Origin: Streptomyces griseoaurantiacus
GTDB lineage: Bacteria > Actinomycetota > Actinomycetes > Streptomycetales > Streptomycetaceae
Direction: 5' to 3'
Length of the DNA stretch: 64,000 nucleotides
Assembly: GCA_014656015.1 (NCBI GenBank)
Contig: BNBP01000005.1
Location: 62,001 to 126,000 of the forward strand
The notes under the pieces are model-generated. The model had not been told where the DNA came from. It saw only the letters and a program-made list of their open reading frames with translations, and did not search any database. Below are positions 21,810-33,660 of the stretch, one piece after another. Each line of letters starts with the position of its first letter. The first letter of the stretch is position 1. The translations under genes and the position numbers were made by a program.

Positions 21810-22391
21810 GTGATCAGCCTGACCGTGACGGCGCTCGTCTTCGGCGTCGTCTTCCTGGCCGAGCTGCCGGACAAGACCGCCCTGGCCGGCCTCGTCCTCG
21901 GCACCCGCTACCGCGCCTCGTACGTCTTCGCGGGCGTCGCCGCGGCCTTCACCCTGCACGTCGTGCTCGCGGTCGCGGCGGGCAGCGTGCTGACGCTGCT
22001 GCCGCACCAGCTCGTGCAGGCGATCACCGGCGTGCTCTTCCTGGGCGGTGCGGCCGTCCTGCTGTTCAAGAAGGACGACGGCGAGGAGGAGGTCCGCCGG
22101 CCCGAGGACCAGAGCTTCTGGAAGGTCGCCGGGGCCGGTTTCATGCTCATCCTGGTCGCCGAGTTCGGCGATCTGACCCAGATCATGACCGCCAACCTCG
22201 CGGCCCGCTACGACGACCCGCTCTCCGTCGGCCTCGGCGCGGTGCTCGCGCTGTGGGCGGTGGCCGGCCTCGGCATCGTGGGCGGCAGGGCGCTGATGAA
22301 GAGGGTGCCGCTGACGCTGATCACGCGGATCGCGGCCCTGCTGATGCTGGGGCTCGGCGTGTGGAGCCTGTACGAGGCGATCGCGGGCTGA
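21810..22391 (+). CDS. TMEM165/GDT1 (UPF0016) family manganese exporter
   Basis: This 193-residue protein has six predicted membrane helices in two inverted halves, each with the family signature: ELPDKT (residues 18-23) and EFGDLT (118-123). These acidic motifs bind the transported cation. Bacterial members (MneA) export Mn2+ and are induced by Mn through yybP-ykoY riboswitches, as seen here directly upstream. The GTG start 21810 follows GAGGA. The gene is solitary, so Mn homeostasis is likely its sole job. Confidence 0.93.
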   Translation: MISLTVTALVFGVVFLAELPDKTALAGLVLGTRYRASYVFAGVAAAFTLHVVLAVAAGSVLTLLPHQLVQAITGVLFLGGAAVLLFKKDDGEEEVRRPEDQSFWKVAGAGFMLILVAEFGDLTQIMTANLAARYDDPLSVGLGAVLALWAVAGLGIVGGRALMKRVPLTLITRIAALLMLGLGVWSLYEAIAG

Positions 22392-22569
22392 GCGGCCCTC
22401 GCGAAGCGCGGACGGGTCCCGGCCGGAATGGACCGGGAGTTCGCGGGGTACGGGGCATCCGCGCGCCCCGTGCCCCTGGTGGCCGTGACCCCGTGTGACA
22501 CGTGCTCGCCGTGCGTGTTGTGGCTGGTCACGGTGGGTGGCACAGGAGCGGTGCCTTTTTGTATCGTAA

Positions 22570-22628
22570 GGAAACAAAGTGGTTCCCGCCCGCGCCCCCT
22601 GACCTGCGGGCGGGGCCGCCTTGTTTCC
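22570..22628 (+). promoter_or_regulatory. Nested inverted repeat in leader of HAD phosphatase gene
   Basis: Outer arms GGAAACAA (22570-22577) and TTGTTTCC (22621-22628) enclose a perfect 9-bp inner stem, CCCGCCCGC (22585-22593) with 22606-22614. The unit lies about 35 bases before the start of the HAD gene and just after the AT-rich sequence CCTTTTTTGTATCGTAA, which could be its promoter. A structured 5' leader or an operator pair is possible. Confidence 0.45.
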
Positions 22629-22662
22629 CCGGGGCACCCCCTTCCGTATTTGGAGCATGCCG

Positions 22663-26815
<4,153 letters not shown>

Positions 26816-26993
26816 CCGCGCGGCCCTCAACCCCTCGGCGCGGAAACGGCGTTCGCGTGTACGGGATGCCCCCGTCCGTGCCTCTCCGTGAGCGTGCGCC
26901 GTTTGCGGGCGGGGTTGCGGGCAACCCGGTGGGAGTAAGGGTTTCGCCGGAGCCGGCCGGTTCCGGGGCCCTCGGGTCTACCGGAAGGCATTC

Positions 26994-27653
26994 ATGTCCA
27001 CAGGCGTGATCATCGCAATCGTGATCGTGGCGGCCGTGGTCCTTGCCGCGGTCGTGTTCCTGCTGCGGGCCCGCGGCGCGCAGGGCGGTCCCGGGCTGAA
27101 GCGGCGCTTCGGCCCCGAGTACGAGCGGACCGTGGCCCGTCACCACGGGGACACCAAGGCGGCCGAGGCCGAGCTGGCCCAACGCGTCGAGCGTCACGGG
27201 TCGCTGACGAGGCGTCCGCTCGCGCCCGAGGCCCGCGCGGGCTACGAGGCCCGCTGGGCCGCCGCCCAGGAGCGGTTCGTCGACTCGCCGCGCGAGGCGG
27301 TCGCCGAGGCGGACCGGCTGATCGCCGAACTGTCCACCGAGCGCGGCTTCCCCGAGGGCCGCCACGAGGACCGTATCGACGCGCTCTCCGTCCACCACGC
27401 GCACCACGTGCACGGCTACCGCCGTCTGCACGAGGCCGCGCGGACCCCGGCGGACGGCACGCCGGAGAGCCGTCCCGACACGGAGGAACTGCGCGCGGCC
27501 ATGGTCGAGGCGCGTGGCCTCTTCGAGCAGTTGACGGGCGAGGACGGCCACGGGACGGCGCGTACGGAACCGGAGCGGACCGGCGCCGCCGGCGAGGCGC
27601 GTGGCACGCAGCCCGCCTGGGCGCTCGGCCGACGTCATGTGAAGGGGAGTTGA
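26994..27653 (+). CDS. Membrane-anchored helical protein, first of a paralogous pair
   Basis: This 219-residue protein has an N-terminal membrane helix (residues about 4-25, VIIAIVIVAAVVLAAVVFL). A soluble, highly charged helical region follows, with a conserved block RFVDSPREAVAEADRLIAEL and HVHGYRRLHEAA, then a TEELRAAMVEARGLFEQLT helix. No enzyme motif is seen. The next gene starts 4 bases later and repeats the FVDxPRxAVxEAD and DTExLRxA blocks, so the two are a coupled pair. Conserved in streptomycetes, but the role is unknown. The 178-bp upstream region is non-coding. Confidence 0.8.
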   Translation: MSTGVIIAIVIVAAVVLAAVVFLLRARGAQGGPGLKRRFGPEYERTVARHHGDTKAAEAELAQRVERHGSLTRRPLAPEARAGYEARWAAAQERFVDSPREAVAEADRLIAELSTERGFPEGRHEDRIDALSVHHAHHVHGYRRLHEAARTPADGTPESRPDTEELRAAMVEARGLFEQLTGEDGHGTARTEPERTGAAGEARGTQPAWALGRRHVKGS

Positions 27654-27656
27654 GGG

Positions 27657-28598
27657 GTGATGGCAGAGGTGACACCGTCCAACGAGGACCGCGACGTGCG
27701 CGAGGCACGCGAGGCACGCGCCGCCCACGAGGCGGCGGGCGACCCGGACGCCGGTCCGGCCGCGGCGCCGATGCACAGGACCGAGGCCACGGGCACGGCG
27801 ACCGGTGAGGGCGCGGTCGGCGGCACGGGCGCGGGTGCGCACGCCGGCACGCCGACGGGCGCGGGCGAGGGCGTCGGCACCGGTGCGGGCGCCGGTACGG
27901 GCCGGGGCACGGAGGCCGGTACGCGCACGGCGACCGGTGCGGGCACGCCGGTGGGCGCGGGGGAGAGCACCGGTACCGGTACCGGCACCGGTGCGCCCGG
28001 CGGTTCGGCCGCCTTCGGTCGGGAGGCGGGCGTCGGTCGTGAGACGGGTGCCGGTCGCGAGGCGGGCGTCGGTCGTGAGACGGGTGGCGCGGGTGCGGGC
28101 ACCGCGGGACCCGCTTCCGCCGGCCCGGGAGCCACCGGCACGGAATCCGCCGGCACGGGCACCCCGGGTCCCGGTACCGGAACGCCCGGTGCCGCGCACG
28201 GCCCCGTCTCCGGTTCCTCGCTGATCGGGGGGCGCGCGGGGAGCGCGAGCGACGAGGCGCTCACCGGGGGCGCAGGCGCCCACCACGCGGCGCACGAGCA
28301 GGGCGGCCGACCCCACGGCGCCCGGAGCCCGTTGCTGGCGCACGAGGCCACCGAGAAGTTCTCGGCCCAACTGCACCACGCCGTCGGCGGCTTCGTCGAC
28401 GCGCCCCGGGCCGCCGTCGAGGAGGCCGACCACGTCCTGGAGGAGGTGGCCGACCTGGTCGCCGACGCGCTCAACCGGCGTCGCCGGGACCTGCGCGCCG
28501 CCTGGCAGCCCGGTGACGGCAACGACTCCGACACCGAGCGGCTCCGCGTCGCCCTGCGGGACTACCGCGAGTTCGCGGAACGCCTGCTGCACGTCTGA
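27657..28598 (+). CDS. Gly/Thr/Ala-repeat protein with helical C-terminal domain, second of the pair
   Basis: This 313-residue protein starts at GTG 27657 or ATG 27660 (GAAGGGGAG lies upstream). Residues about 30-190 are a low-complexity Gly/Thr/Ala/Glu run (GTGTGTG, then AGREAGVGRET units). The last 90 residues form a helical domain, KFSAQLHHAVGGFVDAPR followed by AAVEEADHVLEEVADLVADAL, that resembles the soluble part of the preceding membrane protein. It is likely cytoplasmic, since no signal or membrane helix is visible. A plausible model is a soluble partner that pairs with the anchored paralogue. Confidence 0.78.
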   Translation: MMAEVTPSNEDRDVREAREARAAHEAAGDPDAGPAAAPMHRTEATGTATGEGAVGGTGAGAHAGTPTGAGEGVGTGAGAGTGRGTEAGTRTATGAGTPVGAGESTGTGTGTGAPGGSAAFGREAGVGRETGAGREAGVGRETGGAGAGTAGPASAGPGATGTESAGTGTPGPGTGTPGAAHGPVSGSSLIGGRAGSASDEALTGGAGAHHAAHEQGGRPHGARSPLLAHEATEKFSAQLHHAVGGFVDAPRAAVEEADHVLEEVADLVADALNRRRRDLRAAWQPGDGNDSDTERLRVALRDYREFAERLLHV

Positions 28599-28653
28599 GC
28601 ACGACCGACGGTCGTGCTCCGCGGCCCGGGACGCCCTCGCGCTCCCGGGCCGC
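28597..28653. terminator. Two tandem terminator hairpins
   Basis: GAGCACGACC (28597-28606) pairs with 28610-28619, giving a 10-bp stem with a 3-base loop. GCGGCCCGGGA (28621-28631) pairs with 28643-28653, an 11-bp stem. They lie between convergent genes and can act in both directions. Confidence 0.82.
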
Positions 28654-28705
28654 CGCCGTGCGCGGGCCCCGGCCGTCATGACCCCGTGCGTGGTCCCCGC
28701 CGCCC

Positions 28706-29119
28706 TCAACCCGTGCGGCGGGCCCGCCACTCGGCGACGACCGCGTCCGTGTCGTAGGGCTTCAGCCCCAGCGGCGGCCCCGGCGGCGGCTTGAACATGA
28801 CCTCGCGGATCCTCACGTTGACCCCGTCGATCAGCCGCCGCACGACCGCCTCCGTCGGCGCCGCGTACGCCGCCGCCAGGGTGTCCTCGGCCTCCTTGCG
28901 CAGGGCGAGCGTCGGCGGCAGCACGGACACGCCCTCCCGGGCGAGCTTCTGCCGGATCCACCACATCTCGTCGTAGGCGGTGTCGGCGACCGCGCGGGAG
29001 GGCCGGCCCGCGCCGGGCAGGTCGTCGAACTCCCCACGCGCCTCGGCCGCGCGGATCTGCCGTTCGACAAAGGACTCGAAGCCCATACCGGGAGGTTTGC
29101 GCTCAGTCATATCGCCCAT
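28706..29119 (-). CDS. DUF1992 (DnaJ-homologue C28 domain) protein
   Basis: This 137-residue protein shows the DUF1992 signature: FESFVERQIRAAEARGEFDDLPGAGRP in pieces (the FDDLPGAGRP block is diagnostic), then DEMWWIRQKLAREG and a conserved Asn-Arg region (VNVRIREVMF). The family is widespread and is found fused to J-domains in eukaryotes; its biochemical role is unknown. It is divergent from the FHA gene. The start may be 29119 or 29110. Confidence 0.92.
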   Translation of the reverse strand: MGDMTERKPPGMGFESFVERQIRAAEARGEFDDLPGAGRPSRAVADTAYDEMWWIRQKLAREGVSVLPPTLALRKEAEDTLAAAYAAPTEAVVRRLIDGVNVRIREVMFKPPPGPPLGLKPYDTDAVVAEWRARRTG

Positions 29120-29244
29120 TGTGCGGGAGACCGCCCAGCCGGACCATGGCGCGATCTATCATGCGGCGGCGGTGCGGGGGCCCGGTTCCCGTGCCGGTTC
29201 CGTGCCCGACGCGACGACCGTCGCCTCCAGAAGGAGCGCACCAC

Positions 29245-29643
29245 GTGCTCGAACTCACCATGGCCCTGGTCTCCGGGGCGGACGCCGGGGCGACGGCCGG
29301 CATGCTCATGGCCGATGCGCCCAGCCGTCCCGAATCCGTGCTGCGCGTGGGGCGCGACCGGACCGTGTGCCGGCTCGTGACGCCCGACGACTGGCTGTTC
29401 ATCTCCCGTGTGCACCTGGAGTTCCTCTACGGGGAGGACGGGGCGTGGCGGGTGACCTGGCTGCGCGGCTCGCAGCCCGATCCGTCCTCCCAGGTGCTGC
29501 TGACGCTGGCCGGGGGCCAGTCCCAGCCGCTGCCCTACGGCGGGACGGCGGTGCTGCCGACCGGTGGCTCGGGGGAACTGGTGGTGCTGGACCGGACCGC
29601 CCCGCGGAGCGTGAACGTGGGGTTCTTCCACGAGGTCCGGTGA
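29245..29643 (+). CDS. FHA-domain protein
   Basis: This 132-residue protein starts at GTG 29245, with AAGGAG eight bases upstream. A single forkhead-associated fold occupies most of it: LRVGRDRTVCRL gives the conserved GR strand turn, and FISRVHLEFL corresponds to the SxxH phosphothreonine-binding loop. FHA domains read pThr made by Ser/Thr kinases. No kinase gene is in the window. The partner is unknown. Confidence 0.82.
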   Translation: MLELTMALVSGADAGATAGMLMADAPSRPESVLRVGRDRTVCRLVTPDDWLFISRVHLEFLYGEDGAWRVTWLRGSQPDPSSQVLLTLAGGQSQPLPYGGTAVLPTGGSGELVVLDRTAPRSVNVGFFHEVR

Positions 29644-29716
29644 GCCGTCGGGGAGGACGCGGGGGAGTGCCGGGGCGTGCCGCGCGGCTCCCCCCGCCCG
29701 CCCCTTCGGAGCCGGG

Positions 29717-31090
29717 TCAGCCCAGCTCGTGCGGTTCCAGCGAGGGGCGTGAACCCGGCAGCGGCCTGCCCGCCGACTCCCGCATGAACCAGACGGCCGC
29801 CCCGCCCACGACCGCCGCCGCCATCATGTAGTAGGCGGGCATCATCACGTTGCCGGTGGCGCCGATCAGCGCGGTCACCACCAGCGGGGTCGTCCCGCCG
29901 AACAGGGACACCGAGACGTTGAACCCGATGGACAGCGAGCCGTACCGCACCCGGGTCGGGAACAGCGCGGGCAGCGCCGCCGGCATCGCCGCCGTGAAGC
30001 AGACCAGGAGCAGGCCCAGCGCGCCCATGCCGAGCGCGATGGCGAACAGGCTGCCCTCACGGATCAGGAGCAGCGCGGGGACGGACAGGAACAGGAAGCC
30101 CGCGCAGCCGGCCGCGATGACGGGGCGGCGGCCGACGCGGTCGCTCAGGGCGCCGGCGAAGGGCTGGACGATCATCATGAGCGCCATCACGCCGAGCACG
30201 ACCAGCAGACCGTGCGTCTCGTCGTACTTCAGCTCGCTGGTCAGATAGCTCGGCATGTACGACAGCAGCATGTAGTCGGTGACGTTGAAGACCAGCACCA
30301 GGCCCATGCACAGCAGCAGCGTCCGCCACTGCCCGGTGACCATCTCGCGCAGCGGCACCCGCGGGCGGTTCCGCTCGGCCTTGGTGACCTCCGCCGCGAA
30401 CGCCGGGGTCTCCTCCAGGCGCAGCCGCAGGTAGAGGCCGATCAGGCCCATCGGGCCGGCGATCAGGAAGGGCACGCGCCAGCCCCAGGAGAGCAGGTCC
30501 TGCTCGGAGAGGAGCGCGGTGAGCACGGTGACCAGGCCCGCGCCGCCGATGTACCCGGCGAGCGTGCCGAACTCCAGCCAGCTCCCGAAGAAGCCGCGCC
30601 GCCGGTCGGGCGCGTACTCGGCGATGAAGGTGGAGGCGCCCGCGTACTCGCCGCCGGTGGAGAAGCCCTGCACGAGGCGGGCGGCCAGCAGGAGCAGCGG
30701 GGCGCCCACGCCGAGGGTGGCGTAGGAGGGGATCAGGCCGATGGCGAAGGTGCCCGCGGCCATCATGATCATCGTGACGGCGAGGATCTTCTGGCGGCCG
30801 ACGCGGTCGCCGAGCGGACCGAAGACCATGCCGCCCAGCGGGCGGACCAGGAACGCCGCCGCGAAGGCGCCGAAGGTGGACAGCAGCTGCGCGGTGGCGC
30901 TGCCGCCGGGGAAGAAGACCTTGCCGAGGGTCACCGCGATGTAGCTGTAGACGCCGAAGTCGAACCACTCCATCGCGTTGCCCAGGGCGGCGGCCTTGAC
31001 CGCGCGCCTGACGAGCGCCGGGTCCGTGACGGTGACGTCGTGGGGAGTCGGACGGGTGCGGGGAACGACGGGGGGAGCGATCGCGGTCAA
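29717..31090 (-). CDS. MHS-family MFS transporter (ProP/osmolyte or dicarboxylate type)
   Basis: This transporter of about 457 residues belongs to the metabolite:H+ symporter family: AAALGNAMEWFDFGVYSY in TM1, VFGPLGDRVGRQKIL after TM2, and GASTFIAEYAPDRRRG at TM5. Such proteins take up betaine, proline, citrate or aromatic acids with protons. The start is uncertain. The frame is open to ATG 31216, but that ATG lies inside a strong palindrome (31200-31220), so a start nearer TTG 31090 is preferred. The palindrome is the probable operator of this gene. The substrate is unknown. Confidence 0.85.
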   Translation of the reverse strand: MTAIAPPVVPRTRPTPHDVTVTDPALVRRAVKAAALGNAMEWFDFGVYSYIAVTLGKVFFPGGSATAQLLSTFGAFAAAFLVRPLGGMVFGPLGDRVGRQKILAVTMIMMAAGTFAIGLIPSYATLGVGAPLLLLAARLVQGFSTGGEYAGASTFIAEYAPDRRRGFFGSWLEFGTLAGYIGGAGLVTVLTALLSEQDLLSWGWRVPFLIAGPMGLIGLYLRLRLEETPAFAAEVTKAERNRPRVPLREMVTGQWRTLLLCMGLVLVFNVTDYMLLSYMPSYLTSELKYDETHGLLVVLGVMALMMIVQPFAGALSDRVGRRPVIAAGCAGFLFLSVPALLLIREGSLFAIALGMGALGLLLVCFTAAMPAALPALFPTRVRYGSLSIGFNVSVSLFGGTTPLVVTALIGATGNVMMPAYYMMAAAVVGGAAVWFMRESAGRPLPGSRPSLEPHELG

Positions 31091-31199
31091 GATTCCGCTC
31101 GCCTGCCTTTCGACGGGAACAGGGACGTGACCCGCGCTCCGTCGAGCAGGCCGAAAATCGACCGTACGAGGTGAGGGCGCGGTCACGTGGCGTGACAGA

Positions 31200-31220
31200 A
31201 TAGGTGCAAAGTGCACCTAT
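31200..31220. promoter_or_regulatory. Perfect 9-bp palindromic operator
   Basis: ATAGGTGCA-AAG-TGCACCTAT is a perfect 9+3+9 inverted repeat in an AT-richer island about 110 bases upstream of the MHS transporter start. The size and symmetry fit a dimeric GntR-, MarR- or LacI-type repressor. No regulator gene is adjacent, so the cognate factor is probably encoded elsewhere. Confidence 0.7.
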
Positions 31221-31421
31221 ATGCCGTCCGGCCAGGGGATTCCGTGACGCTTCGACCCGTCCGCCCGGTTCCCCGGTGTGAGCCTTCTCGCGCCCCGGAG
31301 GGCCGGAGGGAGCCTCACGGACTATCGTCATCCGGACAAAAGGCGAGCGGTTGTCAGGTAAAGAGGGGGTTCTCCGCATCTCAGTACAGAGCAGGGCATG
31401 AACGTGATGCGGAGCGGACCC

Positions 31422-33509
31422 ATGGATGACCGGGCGGGAGGCCGACGAGGCGTGGCGAACGTGGAACACGGCGGGCGGGCGGGAGAGGCGTTCGGCGACC
31501 CGGAGGAGTCGGCCAGAGCCGGAATGAGAATCGCCCGCGTCGCGCTGTGGGGCCTCGCCGCCCTGCTCGCCCTGCGACAGGTCCTCGCCGTCCTCGGCAC
31601 CCCCGAGGCGGACCGGCTGACCGCCCTGGAGACCTGGGTCGGACCGGACGGCGTCCTGCACGTCACCGGCTCCCTCTACGACTCCACACGGTTCACGGGC
31701 ACCCCGTTCGCCGGACTCGTCCTCAAACCGCTCACCCGCGCCGCCGAACAGGCGCTCGGCTGGGGCTGGACCTTCGGCACCCTGCTGCTCCTCGTCGCCC
31801 TCGGCGTGAGCGCCGCCCGGGCCCTGCCCGGCCCCGTGTCCCGCCGCACCTCGCTGCTCGCCGCTCCCGTGGCGATCAGCCTGCTCATGCTCTCGCTGCC
31901 GGTGCGCAACACCCTGCACCTCGGGCAGACCAGCATCATCCCGGTGCTGCTCGTCCTGCTCGGCTGCCTCACCGTGCGCGACCAGCGGGCCGCCGGCGCG
32001 CTCATCGGCCTCGCCGCCGCCCTCCAGCCCACCGTGCTGCTCTTCGTCCCGCTGCTGTGGTGGACCGGCCGCCGCCGCGCCGCCGCCTGGACCGGCGGCG
32101 CCTTCGCCGCGTGCACGGCCCTCGCCTGGGCGGCGATGCCGCACGACTCGGCCACCTACTGGGTGCACCACATGGCCGGCGCCGGCCTGGGCGGCGCCGC
32201 CGACGGCATCGCCAACCAGTCCCTGCACGGCGCTCTGCTCCGCCTCGGCCTGAGCGGCCCGCCGGAGATCGTCCTCTACCTGGCGCTCGGCGCCGCCGTC
32301 GCCGTCCTCGGACTGCGCCGCGCCGTGCGGTACGCCCGCGACGGGCAGTTCCTGCTCGCGATCGCGGTCACCGGATGCGTCGCGGTCGTCGTGTCCCCCA
32401 CCGCCTGGCAGCACCAGCTCCTGTGGGTGCTGCTCGCGGCCGTCGGCCGGGTCGGGCGGCGCGCCTCCGACCGGTACATGTGGCCCGTCGCCGTCGTCCT
32501 GGTGATGTCGCTGCCCGCGAAGGCGATGCTGCCCAGCATCGCGGCCCTCCTGCCGCTGCGCGACAACCTCGTGCTGCTCGCCGCGCTCGCCGCCGCCACC
32601 GTCGTCCCCTTCCTGCCGCGCTCCTCGCCCCACTACGCGCACCCGGTGCCCACCGAGTACGCGGACCCCGTCCCGGCCCGCTTCCGGCACGTGCCGCTGC
32701 TGCGGCTCCCCGGCCGGGTCCTCACCCGGCCCAACCTGCTCCTCGAACTCCTCCTGATCCGCGTCACCTACGCCGGCTACTCCCAGGTCCGGCTCGCCGC
32801 GACCGGCGGCTCCAACTCCGCCGGGCGGGCCACCGCCGAGCACCACGGCGAGCAGATCCTCTCCGCCGAGCGGTTCCTGCACCTCGACATCGAGCACTGG
32901 GCCAACCACGCCGTGGTCAAGGTGGACTGGCTGCGGCACTTCTTCGACTACTACTACGAGTCCTTCCACTTCGTGGTGCCGCTCGCCGTCCTCGGGGTCC
33001 TCTACTGGCGCCGCCCGGTCGACTACCGCTGGGCCCGCACCTCCCTCGGCTTCGCCACACTGCTCGCCCTCGTCGGCTTCTGGCTCTACCCGCTGGCCCC
33101 GCCGCGGCTGATGCCGGGCCTCGGCATCATCGACACCGTGCACGGCGCACAGGACTTCGCCAAGCCGGACTACGGCACGCTCACCCACCTCACCAACCAG
33201 TACGCGGCGATGCCCTCCCTGCACTTCGGCTGGGCCCTGTGGTGCGGCCTCGTCATCGCGGTCCTCGCGCCCCGGTGGTGGATGAAGGCGCTCGGCCTGC
33301 TGCACCCGCTGTTCACCGTCTCCGCGATCATCGGGACCGGCAACCACTGGGTGCTGGACGCGGTGGGCGGGGCGGCCGTCGTCGTGGCGGGACTCGGCCT
33401 GTCCTACGTGCTCCAGGGGCCGCGCGCCCGCACCGCGCGGGCGGCCGCCGTCGCCGCCGGGCGGCCCTCGCCCCCGCGGGCGCCGGAACCCGAGTCCGCA
33501 CGGGGTTGA
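31422..33509 (+). CDS. GT87 membrane glycosyltransferase fused to a PAP2 phosphatase
   Basis: This protein of about 695 residues joins two membrane enzymes. The first 420 residues are a polytopic GT87 (polyprenol-phosphate-mannose dependent mannosyltransferase) domain with repeated long hydrophobic helices. The last 240 residues are a PAP2 lipid-phosphatase domain with PLAPPRLMPG, AAMPSLHFGWALW and GTGNHWVLDAVGG catalytic blocks. This is a recognised actinobacterial fusion. It may transfer a sugar and dephosphorylate the polyprenyl carrier. ATG 31422 is preferred because GGAGCGG lies seven bases upstream; ATGs at 31398 and 31407 are alternatives. It is followed by another membrane glycosyltransferase on the same strand. 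Confidence 0.88.
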   Translation: MDDRAGGRRGVANVEHGGRAGEAFGDPEESARAGMRIARVALWGLAALLALRQVLAVLGTPEADRLTALETWVGPDGVLHVTGSLYDSTRFTGTPFAGLVLKPLTRAAEQALGWGWTFGTLLLLVALGVSAARALPGPVSRRTSLLAAPVAISLLMLSLPVRNTLHLGQTSIIPVLLVLLGCLTVRDQRAAGALIGLAAALQPTVLLFVPLLWWTGRRRAAAWTGGAFAACTALAWAAMPHDSATYWVHHMAGAGLGGAADGIANQSLHGALLRLGLSGPPEIVLYLALGAAVAVLGLRRAVRYARDGQFLLAIAVTGCVAVVVSPTAWQHQLLWVLLAAVGRVGRRASDRYMWPVAVVLVMSLPAKAMLPSIAALLPLRDNLVLLAALAAATVVPFLPRSSPHYAHPVPTEYADPVPARFRHVPLLRLPGRVLTRPNLLLELLLIRVTYAGYSQVRLAATGGSNSAGRATAEHHGEQILSAERFLHLDIEHWANHAVVKVDWLRHFFDYYYESFHFVVPLAVLGVLYWRRPVDYRWARTSLGFATLLALVGFWLYPLAPPRLMPGLGIIDTVHGAQDFAKPDYGTLTHLTNQYAAMPSLHFGWALWCGLVIAVLAPRWWMKALGLLHPLFTVSAIIGTGNHWVLDAVGGAAVVVAGLGLSYVLQGPRARTARAAAVAAGRPSPPRAPEPESARG

Positions 33510-33660
33510 CGCGGCGGCGCGGGCGCCTGGGCCCGCGCCCGGCCGCCCGCACCCCCTCCGACCTGCGCTTTGGTTCCCCTCCTGGCCCCGTGACCGGGGC
33601 CGCACCGCCCGGGCGCGGTCAAGCCGCGGGGCGCACCTGCCGTTCTCCTGAGCAGCGGCC

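Noticed and set aside
26890..26925. Sigma-B-like promoter GTTT-N14-GGGCAA before the paralogous pair
   Set aside because: The -10 part departs from GGGTAT and the sequence is G-rich by composition; too weak to list.
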